Shown here: positions 1 through 8,098 of the stretch, piece by piece
Layout of the letters: the number at the start of each line of letters is the position of its first letter
How positions within the stretch are numbered: the first letter of the stretch is position 1
Source of the DNA: Candidatus Aminicenantota bacterium
GTDB lineage: Bacteria; Acidobacteriota; Aminicenantia; UBA2199
Assembly (NCBI GenBank): GCA_024644125.1
Contig: JAHELQ010000048.1
Coordinates: forward strand, 1-18,222
DNA: 18,222 bases
Direction of reading: 5' to 3'
The notes under the pieces: model-generated
What the model was told of the DNA's origin: nothing
Database searches by the model: none
Seen by the model: the letters and a program-made list of their open reading frames with translations, nothing else
Made by a program: the position numbers and the translations under genes

Positions 1-807
1 CCAATCCCGCAGGTAGCGAAAATCGATTCCCACTGTACGGGCCTGGAGTTTCGCCACAGGAGGCATGGTCCGCTTGAACTGGGAGCGAACGATCAACCGT
101 TTGATTTTTTCGATATTGGCGGACGCATATCCCATTCCGGCAATATCTGACTCTTTTTTGCGCATATCCACCAGGAGGAAGAGAATCTCGTCCAATTCCT
201 TATAAGTGATTCCGATTTCGCCCTCGTCGGTTTGGCTCTCCCATAGATCGGCCGAAGGTTTTTTGTCGATGATTGCCTGCGGAATATCCAGATGCTCAGC
301 CAATTGGAATACCTGCGTTTTGTACAAATCCCCGATGGGCAGGAAAGCGGCGGCTGAATCGCCATATAGAGTGGAGTAACCGATCATCATTTCACTTTTA
401 TTGGAGGTGCCAACCACCAACGCTTTTTTCCGTTCGGAAAAATCATATAAAACCGACATTCTCTCGCGGGCGCATTTATTCCCGATCAATAGTTTATTAT
501 CTGTGGGGAATCGATCGAAATACGCATCCACCGAGGGACTGATATCGACGATATCATATGCCACCCCCAGGGATTCGCATAACTGCCGCCCATCCTGGAG
601 ACTCTGCGGCGACGACAATCTATACGGCATGAGTAGCCCGAAGGTATGTTCGGCTCCCAGCGCCCGTTGCGCCAGCGCCAACGTCACGGCGGAATCGAGC
701 CCACCGGAAACTCCGACGATTCCGTTTTTGAAATGATTCTTCCAGACCGAGTCCCTGATAAATTGCACCAATACCTGCTCAGCTATTTCGCGGTGTATGT
801 CAAGCAT
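1..807 (-). CDS. nadE: NAD+ synthetase (ammonia-type synthetase domain), 3' end cut by window edge
   Basis: This enzyme makes NAD+ from nicotinic acid adenine dinucleotide, ATP and ammonia, the last step of NAD synthesis, in the cytoplasm. The frame is open for 269 codons from ATG 807-805 to the window edge. The ATP-pyrophosphatase P-loop SGGLDS lies at residues 34-39. A segment reading GTSNKSEMMIGYSTLYGD, then LPIGDLYKTQV, is typical of NadE. The visible part ends FRYLRDW, close to the usual C-terminus, so only a few residues are probably missing. The start overlaps the stop of the upstream amidase gene by 8 bases (ATGCTTGA). An AGAGG ribosome site sits about 8 bases upstream, inside that gene, which suggests translational coupling. 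The protein has no fused amidase domain; the neighbour supplies that. Identity is very secure. Confidence 0.95.
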   Translation of the reverse strand, partial: MLDIHREIAEQVLVQFIRDSVWKNHFKNGIVGVSGGLDSAVTLALAQRALGAEHTFGLLMPYRLSSPQSLQDGRQLCESLGVAYDIVDISPSVDAYFDRFPTDNKLLIGNKCARERMSVLYDFSERKKALVVGTSNKSEMMIGYSTLYGDSAAAFLPIGDLYKTQVFQLAEHLDIPQAIIDKKPSADLWESQTDEGEIGITYKELDEILFLLVDMRKKESDIAGMGYASANIEKIKRLIVRSQFKRTMPPVAKLQARTVGIDFRYLRDW

Positions 808-1633
808 CGAGTATCCTCTTCATCTCTTTCAATATTAGATCGGGTTTTTCGTCCCGCGCGTAATTCCCACCGATCCGGGAATTCCTGACATCATCCATCG
901 TGATTTCGAAATCGAGAACATCTTCATCGAAATATCTGGCCATCTGCACAATCCCCTTGCCCGGGCGGGCAAAGAACGATCCGCCGCCGAAGCCGATACC
1001 GTCTTCGAAACCGGTACGATTGACAAACATGTAATTCTGGTGATAAAAAACCGAATAGGTATAGCCCAGGTTTTCCCAGAATTTGAAAGATCCGAAACCC
1101 TCTTTGCAAAATCCCCGGTATGGACTATTGGAAATGGCGATGATGAAATCGGAATCCTGCAAAAAATAGAGATAAGCGTTCACAGGAAACAAAATCTCCC
1201 GGCAAATCAAAATACCGACCTTAAAACCATTCACCTCGAATGTACGAAAGGTAGTGCCGGCCTTGAATATCATCTCTTCTTCGAACATACCGAAGTTGGG
1301 CAATTGAACTTTACGATGGGTATGAAGCAATTTCCCTTTTGAAAAATAGAGGGCGCAATTGTAAATAATACCAGGTCGTTCTTCAATAGGCGCGCCCACG
1401 ACAATATCGATCTTCCGGCTCAATTCCTCCAGAATTTTGATTTGATCTCCGCCCGGTACCAACGCAATATCGTATACCAGGTCCTTCATTTGGTAACCGC
1501 TGAGGCTGAGCTCAGGAAAGACGATCAGTTCTCGACTGTCGGCAACAGCCCGCTCAATTTTTTCTACATGGTAGTCCAGGTTCCGGGAAACATCTCCCAA
1601 CACCGGGCTAAATTGTACTGCTCGTATTTTCAT
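800..1633 (-). CDS. Carbon-nitrogen hydrolase (nitrilase family), probable glutamine amidase partner of NadE
   Basis: This 277-residue protein belongs to the nitrilase superfamily. With the start at ATG 1633-1631 the expected Glu-Lys-Cys triad is visible: Glu41 in FPELSLSGY, Lys108 in HRKVQLPN, and Cys144 in ILICREILFP. The opening MKIRAVQFSPVLGD and the FPELSLSGYQMKDL segment resemble the N-terminal amidase domain of glutamine-dependent NAD synthetase. The gene overlaps nadE by 8 bases. I infer that it hydrolyses glutamine and feeds ammonia to NadE as a separate subunit. A TTG six codons upstream is in frame, but it lies inside the extended -10 promoter element, so the ATG is preferred. There is no Shine-Dalgarno sequence; the gene looks leaderless. 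It could instead act on another amide, but the nadE overlap argues against this. Confidence 0.9.
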   Translation of the reverse strand: MKIRAVQFSPVLGDVSRNLDYHVEKIERAVADSRELIVFPELSLSGYQMKDLVYDIALVPGGDQIKILEELSRKIDIVVGAPIEERPGIIYNCALYFSKGKLLHTHRKVQLPNFGMFEEEMIFKAGTTFRTFEVNGFKVGILICREILFPVNAYLYFLQDSDFIIAISNSPYRGFCKEGFGSFKFWENLGYTYSVFYHQNYMFVNRTGFEDGIGFGGGSFFARPGKGIVQMARYFDEDVLDFEITMDDVRNSRIGGNYARDEKPDLILKEMKRILDA

Positions 1634-1639
1634 ACGAGT

Positions 1640-1668
1640 AATATAGCACAACGGAACCAGTCATTCAA
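1640..1668 (-). promoter_or_regulatory. Candidate sigma-70-type promoter producing a leaderless mRNA for the amidase-nadE pair
   Basis: On the minus strand a -35 TTGAAT (1668-1663) is followed by a 17-base spacer and a -10 TATATT (1645-1640). TGC directly precedes the -10, giving an extended -10 (TGn). Only six bases, ACTCGT, separate the -10 from the ATG at 1633. A normal start site 6-8 bases past the -10 would fall on or next to the A of the ATG. The lack of a ribosome-binding site agrees with this. Confidence 0.65.
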
Positions 1669-1698
1669 CCGGAAAAAACCAGAATCACGCGTCAGCGC

Positions 1699-2103
1699 TT
1701 AGATCTCGTCCCCCCAGAACCGATCGCCATCATAATCTTCCCATTCCTGGGCCATCCGGTTCTCCTCAGGTTCTTCCAACAGATCCACTGAAACCTTTTC
1801 TCCCCAATCGGTCCAATTCACCTCCAACAAAGCTCCGCAATTCTCACACTCAAATTGCTCGCTCCCGGCCTTTTCCTCGATCTCCTCAAAATCGTTATCG
1901 GTATTACAGTAAGAACAAATAATATTGGCGATAATGGGAACCGAGAGAACCTCGATATCTTCCAATTCGATAGTGGCGGTGTAATTGATCCCAAGCCTTG
2001 CGCCGCATCCATCGCATTCGACATCCAGGAAATCGTCTTCCAGATCATTGAATTCTACGGACATAGTTTCCCCACAACGGGGGCATTGGATCGTTCCATC
2101 CAT
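1699..2103 (-). CDS. Small acidic protein with two four-cysteine zinc ribbons
   Basis: I do not recognise a named family. The 134-residue protein carries four CxxC pairs with strict spacing: Cys7/10 and Cys30/33, then Cys62/65 and Cys85/88. Each half has 19 residues between its CxxC pairs, so the protein looks like two copies of a zinc ribbon. The rest is rich in Asp and Glu, especially the C-terminal 40 residues, with no signal peptide or membrane segment. An excellent ribosome site (AGGAGGG) lies 8 bases before ATG 2103-2101. The gene has its own candidate promoter and sits 65 bases before the amidase-nadE pair. The role is unknown; zinc ribbons of this type bind nucleic acids or proteins. 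The gene itself is secure; the function is not. Confidence 0.85.
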   Translation of the reverse strand: MDGTIQCPRCGETMSVEFNDLEDDFLDVECDGCGARLGINYTATIELEDIEVLSVPIIANIICSYCNTDNDFEEIEEKAGSEQFECENCGALLEVNWTDWGEKVSVDLLEEPEENRMAQEWEDYDGDRFWGDEI

Positions 2104-2200
2104 CTTGAACCCTCCTAAAATATATCAATAGGGAAACGACGCACATCCGAGCTGTCGTACTCCCTTCTCATCGCAGTGAATATGTTATTAAATTGATTCT

Positions 2201-2229
2201 TATTTACACCAATCCTTACCGTTTGTCAA
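2201..2229 (-). promoter_or_regulatory. Candidate promoter of the zinc-ribbon gene
   Basis: A perfect -35 TTGACA at 2229-2224 is followed after 17 bases by TAAATA at 2206-2201, a weak -10. A shifted -10 reading (GTAAAT after 16 bases) is also possible. It would give a leader of about 90 bases before ATG 2103, which has a strong ribosome site. Support is the perfect -35 and the position in an otherwise empty gap. Confidence 0.45.
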
Positions 2230-2285
2230 CCACCTGCAATGAAAATTTCATTAATCCTTAGCCGTTCGGTAATATCTGGCGCCTG

Positions 2286-2337
2286 AATAAAAATCGAAGC
2301 GGCGATATCCCCAACATCGCCCGAGTTTTTCTCGATT
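2286..2337 (-). terminator. Candidate terminator after the outer-membrane barrel gene
   Basis: The 345-base gap 2104-2448 has no gene. Besides the zinc-ribbon promoter it holds nested inverted repeats: an outer arm AATCGA/TCGATT (2332-2337 with 2292-2297) and an inner arm GGCGAT/ATCGCC (2316-2321 with 2301-2306), with a 9-base inner loop. On the minus strand the structure runs into TTTTTATT. It lies about 110 bases past the barrel gene's stop and before the next promoter, which fits a factor-independent terminator. The stem is interrupted, so the call is tentative. Confidence 0.4.
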
Positions 2338-2448
2338 CGAATTTTCCAGCCCTATCCCGTTCTCACTGGCATTATGATTAAAATTTGAGTATTTTCCAAC
2401 AGAAAAATATTTTCTCTTGAAGCGACCGGCGGAATTCAGAAAAAAATT

Positions 2449-4854
2449 TTAGAACCGGAGATTCAAAGAGAGACGGAAGCTTTTGGGGATGTTCAACTCA
2501 ACTGCGTCGCGTTCTTTGGTACTGTAGAAGACGTGCTCGGAAAGTTCGTAACCGACATCGACAATGTTGAACGCCTCGATACTGAGTACCGCGTCAACGT
2601 TGGACAGACGGAACCGATAGTTGAGCCGCACATTCACTTCCGAGAGATAGTCCTCGCGGGGACCGCCTTTTTGGCCTTTTTTGTCTTCCGCCTTGATTGT
2701 CTGGTAATAGATCGCCCACTGGTCATACCCATTGACCGCGTTAAAGAACGCGAAGGGTTGTCCATCGCGATATTTCAGGCTGATCCCAAGAGAAAACCTC
2801 TTGAACAGGTAAAACCCTGTATAAATATGTCCCACGAAGGCCCGGTCGCCGTCTAGACGGCCATAGGCGTTGAGATGCGAATTGGGGTTGGCCTGCGATT
2901 CGCCGATGATGCCGATATCGTTCGACCCTACACCATTTCCGAAAGTGGTGGCCCCCATGCCGATATGGGCCATGAAAGAGAAAGAGAAAAACCATTTATC
3001 TTTTTCCCCACCTTTTAGATGTAGGAGTAATTGCGCATAGAACGGATCCTCTTCGAAGGCGTAATTGGAGAGATAATAATTTTTGAAAGGGGAATCGAAG
3101 AAATAGAGATCCACCCCATCGACATTTTCGTAAAAGCCGTACTCCTTTTTGAAGTTCACCCAATAGTTATTGGAATTGATCTTGTAGATACCCTTAATGT
3201 TGAGAGACCACTTCCGGGAAAATTGCGTAAAAATATTCAAGAGGAACCGCTTCTTTACCGGAGTCTCGATATTTTCGTCCAACAGATGGTATTTCCCACC
3301 GGTGAGCCCATAGAGATCGCCGGTTTCCCCGGGCTGGAAGAGGAGATCGCCGTTCAGGTCGTTCCAATAAAAAATACCGCCATAGGGACGTTGTTGCTGC
3401 AAAAAGAAGCCCACTTGCGGATTGATATCATAGGGGATCACTCCGTAAGCCAACTGGATCTGTGTCTTCCGATCCTTGAAAAGCCTGATACCTATATCAA
3501 AACCGGGATTCGCGAATGTCAGATTGTTCGCGTCGTCTTGAAACGATAGGCCGCTATATTTGAAGAACAAATTGGATTCAATCGATATATCGGGAGACAA
3601 TTCCAGATCCGCCCTAATTCCGGCTTTCATGTTGGTAGCGATATGATGATAATCGTTCGCGCCATCCCACATAATCACCTGGTAGGGATTGGCGTTGGCG
3701 AAAATAGGATTGTATTGATGCGACTCTTCAGCGCCATTGACGCGGGAGTAGCGGAGATCCGCATAGGCATTGATCCTGGCAATCCCGTCGCCGATGTCGA
3801 ATTCCAGCGGTACGTCTATGGAGGCATTCAACGTGGTGGCGGAAAACTCGCCGAATCTCCCGTAAGGGAATAACCCGTCGCCGTCATTATCCAACAAATC
3901 CTTCCCGAAGTTCAGTTCGTAGGGAAGCAGAGTCTCATGTTCTTGCTGGACATAAAGTTTCAGATCAAACGCTTCTTTCGCCAAATGAACACCACCCAGA
4001 AAGGACGATTTTTGCTGATCCATCGTTTCCTGGGGGTAGAGGCCTGTCTCGGCGCCGAGATTGGTTCGCTCCGAAAGATCCATCATTCCGATAATTTCCC
4101 AATAACCGTCATCCAATTCAACGCGGAATTGGGCTGTGGCCAGCAATACTTCCGCATCCTCCATGAAGGTAGCGTCGAAGGTGTTGAAATCGTTGAATTG
4201 CCGCTGTATATCGTAATATTGCAGGGAGAGAGTGAGATTTGAATCTCCGAAATTTTTGTTGAGAAGATAGTCTATGTGCCAATCGCCCAGGCTCTTGCGC
4301 CGCTCGTTGTAAAGAAATTTATCCCGAGTGCTGGCTGGGGTAAAGATAAAAAACTGCGCCCAATCCGAATAAGTGCCCATATTGGTGTAATTGGTCGATA
4401 CTCCCAGCGTTTGGTAGTTTCTGTCAGGCGTTTTCCATGAGAATTCCAATCCGGTATTGCGGGAGAGTGGAGTCTCGCCTCTCAGAAGGAAGCTGGAAAT
4501 CGCCGAAGAGGGGACTCTTACAGCCGGGGTTCCGGCATTTAGCTGCGAATTGATGTTGAAGCCATTAAAATTCCAATTAAAATCCAGATACGAATCCCCC
4601 TCGAAATAGACTCGCGGCGGATCGATAAAAGCGAAGCCATTGCTCTCTTCATTGAGAAAAGTGGCATCCGGCGCGTAACTTTCAAAAAAAGTGGGAAAAA
4701 AACTCCCCCCGGGGAGAGTATCGATAAAAAACCGGTCGAAACCGAAAATAAAAGGATCTTTTTCATCCTCTTCGGGGGCGGACGGGAAGATCCCCAGGGT
4801 CAACAATAGTAACATAACGGCAAAACAGTTCTTTATTGATGCAAATCTACGCAT
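2449..4854 (-). CDS. Outer-membrane beta-barrel protein, TonB-dependent-receptor-like
   Basis: An 801-residue protein with an N-terminal signal peptide (positive MRRF, then a hydrophobic stretch to about residue 25) and long runs of alternating polar and aromatic residues typical of barrel strands. It ends LRLSLNLRF; a final Phe is the usual outer-membrane insertion signal. Residues about 75-150 contain a WNFNGFNIN segment followed by Ser/Thr-rich loops, resembling the last part of a receptor plug. There is no carboxypeptidase-like N-terminal domain, and I see no TonB box. Two Asp/Asn-rich loops, DNDGDG and WNDLNGD, look like possible calcium-binding turns. The ribosome site GGGAGG is clear, and the gene starts 15 bases after the PAP2 gene ends, so they are probably co-transcribed. 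The ligand is unknown; it could be a nutrient receptor or a plain porin. Confidence 0.85.
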   Translation of the reverse strand: MRRFASIKNCFAVMLLLLTLGIFPSAPEEDEKDPFIFGFDRFFIDTLPGGSFFPTFFESYAPDATFLNEESNGFAFIDPPRVYFEGDSYLDFNWNFNGFNINSQLNAGTPAVRVPSSAISSFLLRGETPLSRNTGLEFSWKTPDRNYQTLGVSTNYTNMGTYSDWAQFFIFTPASTRDKFLYNERRKSLGDWHIDYLLNKNFGDSNLTLSLQYYDIQRQFNDFNTFDATFMEDAEVLLATAQFRVELDDGYWEIIGMMDLSERTNLGAETGLYPQETMDQQKSSFLGGVHLAKEAFDLKLYVQQEHETLLPYELNFGKDLLDNDGDGLFPYGRFGEFSATTLNASIDVPLEFDIGDGIARINAYADLRYSRVNGAEESHQYNPIFANANPYQVIMWDGANDYHHIATNMKAGIRADLELSPDISIESNLFFKYSGLSFQDDANNLTFANPGFDIGIRLFKDRKTQIQLAYGVIPYDINPQVGFFLQQQRPYGGIFYWNDLNGDLLFQPGETGDLYGLTGGKYHLLDENIETPVKKRFLLNIFTQFSRKWSLNIKGIYKINSNNYWVNFKKEYGFYENVDGVDLYFFDSPFKNYYLSNYAFEEDPFYAQLLLHLKGGEKDKWFFSFSFMAHIGMGATTFGNGVGSNDIGIIGESQANPNSHLNAYGRLDGDRAFVGHIYTGFYLFKRFSLGISLKYRDGQPFAFFNAVNGYDQWAIYYQTIKAEDKKGQKGGPREDYLSEVNVRLNYRFRLSNVDAVLSIEAFNIVDVGYELSEHVFYSTKERDAVELNIPKSFRLSLNLRF

Positions 4855-4869
4855 TGGACCACCTCCCTC

Positions 4870-5742
4870 TTAAAACACATAAGTAAAATTGAGCCCCAGT
4901 TTTTCCGGCTGAATGATTGGGAATACATTGTATTTGGAACTTCTCTTTTTGACCACGAACCTGGAAATACTATACCCCAGCACAGCTCCGATGAACACGT
5001 CGGAGATCCAGTGAAGGTCTTCGGTAATAGTTGCGAGCCCCCCCAACGTCGCCAACGAGTAACATACGATGGGTACTACGGCATTGTCATTGTATTGATG
5101 GGCGATCACCGTTGCCAGAGACCATATGGTGATGGTGTGACCGGAGGCGAACGCATCGTATTGCGCCCATTTGCCGTCTTCGTACCGCTTGAAAAAACCT
5201 GCGGGTCCTTCCCAACGGTCGATGCCGTCGAATTCAGAGGGCCGGGTCCTTCCGGTCAGATGTTTGATCAACTGGATGACCACGAATGAATGAACCATCG
5301 CTTGCATGGCCAGCGAACCGGTTTCGGCGGCTTTTTTGTCCTTGAACACAGCGCCGTAGATCCAGAAAAGCCCCGCCACTCCGAAAGGGTAGCCTTCGCA
5401 CATACGCGACAGAGATGGACTGGCCTTATCCACCCATTCGTGCTCCGATTGGTAGTCTTTTATCTTTTCGTAGATTTTTTCGTCGTTGTGGATCATAATT
5501 CCGGTGACCAGCGCGATCCCCCCCCATTTCAACAGGTCTTTCCCTTTGAGCCTGAAAGGAGCGGACAAAATCTGCCCTTCATCTTCCCCAAGCGCAGAAA
5601 AGAAGGGTTGCTTCGTATAATCCACCAATTTTTTTTCTTTTTTTTGTTCAACCGCATTATCTTGTTCTTGATCCGGGAACAAAATCCCCACGCTTACCAC
5701 CATCAATACAAATACAACTATCACCCACTTTTTTTTTCGCAT
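4870..5742 (-). CDS. PAP2-family (type 2 phosphatidic acid phosphatase-like) envelope protein with altered motif 3
   Basis: This 290-residue protein starts with a signal peptide or anchor (RKKKWVIVVFVLMVVSVGI). Two PAP2 motifs are clear: KX6RP at Lys160 to Pro168 (KHLTGRTRP) and SGH at Ser200-His202. The third motif, normally SRx5HxxxD, reads A237-T238-ITEDL-His244-WIS-Asp248. The catalytic His and the Asp are kept, but the Ser-Arg pair is Ala-Thr. PAP2 enzymes remove phosphate from lipids or undecaprenyl pyrophosphate at the outer side of the membrane. The C-terminus (LNFTYVF) ends in an aromatic strand-like stretch. No Shine-Dalgarno site precedes ATG 5742. It lies between the M23 and barrel genes, suggesting an envelope role. 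Family is secure; activity is uncertain because of the missing Arg. Confidence 0.88.
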   Translation of the reverse strand: MRKKKWVIVVFVLMVVSVGILFPDQEQDNAVEQKKEKKLVDYTKQPFFSALGEDEGQILSAPFRLKGKDLLKWGGIALVTGIMIHNDEKIYEKIKDYQSEHEWVDKASPSLSRMCEGYPFGVAGLFWIYGAVFKDKKAAETGSLAMQAMVHSFVVIQLIKHLTGRTRPSEFDGIDRWEGPAGFFKRYEDGKWAQYDAFASGHTITIWSLATVIAHQYNDNAVVPIVCYSLATLGGLATITEDLHWISDVFIGAVLGYSISRFVVKKRSSKYNVFPIIQPEKLGLNFTYVF

Positions 5743-5752
5743 ACAGGATAAT

Positions 5753-5758
5753 AGTATA
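5753..5758 (-). promoter_or_regulatory. Possible -10 element just upstream of the PAP2-like gene
   Basis: TATACT (5758-5753) lies ten bases before the ATG at 5742. No good -35 is seen at 16-18 bases. Because this gene also lacks a ribosome site, the element might give a near-leaderless mRNA, but read-through from the M23 gene 55 bases upstream is equally likely. Confidence 0.25.
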
Positions 5759-5797
5759 AATCGAAATAAATCGCAACCCTGAAAATACGATCGTCAA

Positions 5798-8038
5798 CTA
5801 TTTTAGGTAGAATTTATGCGAGACGCGACTGCTGTTGCCGCCCCTGTCCCGCACCCGGACAACCAGAAGGTTTTTTCCCATGGTTTTATGGGTGAAGTCC
5901 CATATTTTTACATGTTGCCAATCGGCGTCATATTCGCAATCCACAGCTTTCCCATTGAGAAATACCTCGAGGGAATCATCGTCCACTCCTTTACCTTTGT
6001 CCTCGATGCGGACCGTAAGAATTTGCAACCGGTCGAAATAGTCGCTGGAAGGAGAGCCGACATAGATTCGCGGCGGAAAGATGTCCCTCATTAAAGCGAA
6101 GGTGCCGGAAGAGATCCTGCGGGTAGAGAATGTATGAGTATCGGAGGAATATGATGTGGCAGTATACAACCACTTTTTCCCCCCGTAGCTATATTTGAAG
6201 ATTCCCACTTGTCGAGGATTCTCCACATTCGCGGTAAAGCGGTATAAAACCGTGTCTAGAAAGGGGAAATTGTAGGGCGATAGGCTGATTTGTCTCGAAA
6301 GTACCGGAAATTCCGACGAGAGATTCTTCTCCTCCGCCAGCAGAACTCTGGATTCCCGCACCGATCGCCTGTCGAATTGAGCGGAAAATTCTTTCCAATC
6401 AAAGTGCACCGGCTCATTGTCCTGCAACAGAAGAATTTTTAAATATTTTTGAATCTTCGCTATTTCATGGTCGCCATTGGATACGGAAAACGACAACACC
6501 AGATCTCCATTACCATTGCCATTCCCCTGGGGCGGCGTAAAAAGGAAATATAGACCTCCGGCGCTGCAAAGAGGAGCCACTTCCAACACATCTCCCCCGC
6601 GAATCACCTGCAACCGCAAATACTCCGCCGGAAGCGGAAAATCTTTGACCAACAAAAAGACTTCATCCCGATTCAGGTACGGTTGGAACGAAATATCGGG
6701 GACAGCTACCGTAGCCAGGGCGGTATGGTCCAGTACAATACGCTTCCGACAATACGCAACGCCGTTCCTCAAAAAATGAAGATCCAGATAAACTGCGTTC
6801 CCCGGTAGATTGTCCAATTGAAGGTCACGGCTCCCTGACACCCGGCAATCTTCAATAATCCCGGAACCCACCGCTTGACCGTCGCGGTCCAGCATTTCCA
6901 GCCTCACCTGGTGGCAACCAGGGGCGTCCAATAGGCCGACAGTCACTATAAATCCGGCTCCGGTACGCCGCACGGAAGAAATTCGCACCGCCGGAAGAGG
7001 CAACTTCACCAAATCGACGCTGCCATATGCATCGTTATTATAATGATCGCTCACCTTCAAATCCAAACGGTGAACTCCCTCGGGAAGCCCCTCCCACCAA
7101 ACGGCAAACGGAAACCGCCTCTTCTCTAGATCAAATCCTTCCTGAAAGAACATATTGAAATAATAACGGCTGGAGCTGGAATAATCCATATCATAGACGA
7201 AGCCCAATTGATTGTTGTCTTCCCAGGCAAAACTGTCGAAACTCAGTTTGAAAATATCGTTTCCATCGATTTTCGCCTCGACTGAATAAGGGGATACTTT
7301 TTTCCCGGTATCGGCAATATCCCTGGCATTCAACAACAAATCGAACGCTCCGGTCACCACGACTGGAGCGGCCGCTTCATAACCGCTACGGTCGCTGGAA
7401 ACATTCACCAACTTCACGGTGGTTTCCCCCACCTCGCCATTGATCAGTGAATCCCCGCGACTGCGCAACACAATATTGTGCAACACCGGACGGTTTTTAT
7501 CGATAGCATGGTTGTCCAGAAGAGGGAACGGATTGACTGCGCGATTACCCTCATCTCTGATTTCCAGGTGAAGATGAGGGAACCCTGCTCCGCTTTCGCC
7601 GCTGTAGGCCAGAATATCGCCTCGTTTCACCTCGATGGGAGGTTTCAGATAATAGTCGCCGAAATATTTTTTCCCTTTCAATTCACGGTAACGTGTTACC
7701 GCTCGCTCTATGTTGCCGGCGAATTTCTCCAGGTGGAAGTAATTGGAATGATAGCCGTCGTTATGCCTCAAAAAGACAGCGTTACCGCTTCCCCTGCGCA
7801 TACTGAGGATCCGGTAGACAGTCCCGTCGGAAATCGCATACACTGGATAACCGGTTCTCTGAAAGGTACGCAGATCGAGGCCGGCGTGAAAATGATTCCC
7901 CCGGAATTCCTGGAACGATGAACTGAAGCCATTGTTGATATCCAACGGCCAACGGTATTTCCCACTATCCTTACCATCGGTGGCAGTGAGTAAAATGGAA
8001 AAAATTATTCCCAAAAAGAACACAACTATTTTTTTCAT
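5798..8038 (-). CDS. Secreted M23 (LytM-type) metallopeptidase-like protein with long Ig-like C-terminal region
   Basis: A 746-residue protein with a signal peptide (MKKIVVFFLGIIFSILLTA). The M23 domain spans about residues 28-180 with its zinc-site residues intact: His51 and Asp55 in HAGLD, and HxH at His155/His157 in FPHLHLE, as in LytM, where they act on peptidoglycan cross-bridges. A further HSNYFHL at 97-103 matches the family. The remaining 560 residues are beta-rich; the last 90 (VRIEDKGKGVDDDSLEV, then DRGGNSS) resemble bacterial Ig-like or cadherin-like repeats. M23 family proteins cut peptidoglycan in the periplasm, or act as activators when inactive; the intact residues favour activity. 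AGAAGGA lies about 9 bases before the ATG. The gene lies between the CoA-binding and PAP2-like genes. Confidence 0.9.
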   Translation of the reverse strand: MKKIVVFFLGIIFSILLTATDGKDSGKYRWPLDINNGFSSSFQEFRGNHFHAGLDLRTFQRTGYPVYAISDGTVYRILSMRRGSGNAVFLRHNDGYHSNYFHLEKFAGNIERAVTRYRELKGKKYFGDYYLKPPIEVKRGDILAYSGESGAGFPHLHLEIRDEGNRAVNPFPLLDNHAIDKNRPVLHNIVLRSRGDSLINGEVGETTVKLVNVSSDRSGYEAAAPVVVTGAFDLLLNARDIADTGKKVSPYSVEAKIDGNDIFKLSFDSFAWEDNNQLGFVYDMDYSSSSRYYFNMFFQEGFDLEKRRFPFAVWWEGLPEGVHRLDLKVSDHYNNDAYGSVDLVKLPLPAVRISSVRRTGAGFIVTVGLLDAPGCHQVRLEMLDRDGQAVGSGIIEDCRVSGSRDLQLDNLPGNAVYLDLHFLRNGVAYCRKRIVLDHTALATVAVPDISFQPYLNRDEVFLLVKDFPLPAEYLRLQVIRGGDVLEVAPLCSAGGLYFLFTPPQGNGNGNGDLVLSFSVSNGDHEIAKIQKYLKILLLQDNEPVHFDWKEFSAQFDRRSVRESRVLLAEEKNLSSEFPVLSRQISLSPYNFPFLDTVLYRFTANVENPRQVGIFKYSYGGKKWLYTATSYSSDTHTFSTRRISSGTFALMRDIFPPRIYVGSPSSDYFDRLQILTVRIEDKGKGVDDDSLEVFLNGKAVDCEYDADWQHVKIWDFTHKTMGKNLLVVRVRDRGGNSSRVSHKFYLK

Positions 8039-8068
8039 AACTAGATCCTTCTAAATAAGTGATAAAAT

Positions 8069-8098
8069 ATTCTACACGAAAACGGGATTATAATTCAA
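8069..8098 (-). promoter_or_regulatory. Candidate promoter of the M23 gene
   Basis: TTGAAT (8098-8093) and TAGAAT (8074-8069) are separated by 18 bases. The -35 lies in the last codons of the CoA-binding gene. A start near 8062 would give a leader of about 24 bases that contains the ribosome site. Match is 4/6 and 5/6. Confidence 0.4.

Noticed and set aside
3031..3549. Plus-strand open frame of 172 codons
   Set aside because: Antisense to the barrel gene; repetitive Ile/Glu composition reflects the complementary strand of Phe/Asn-rich barrel codons.
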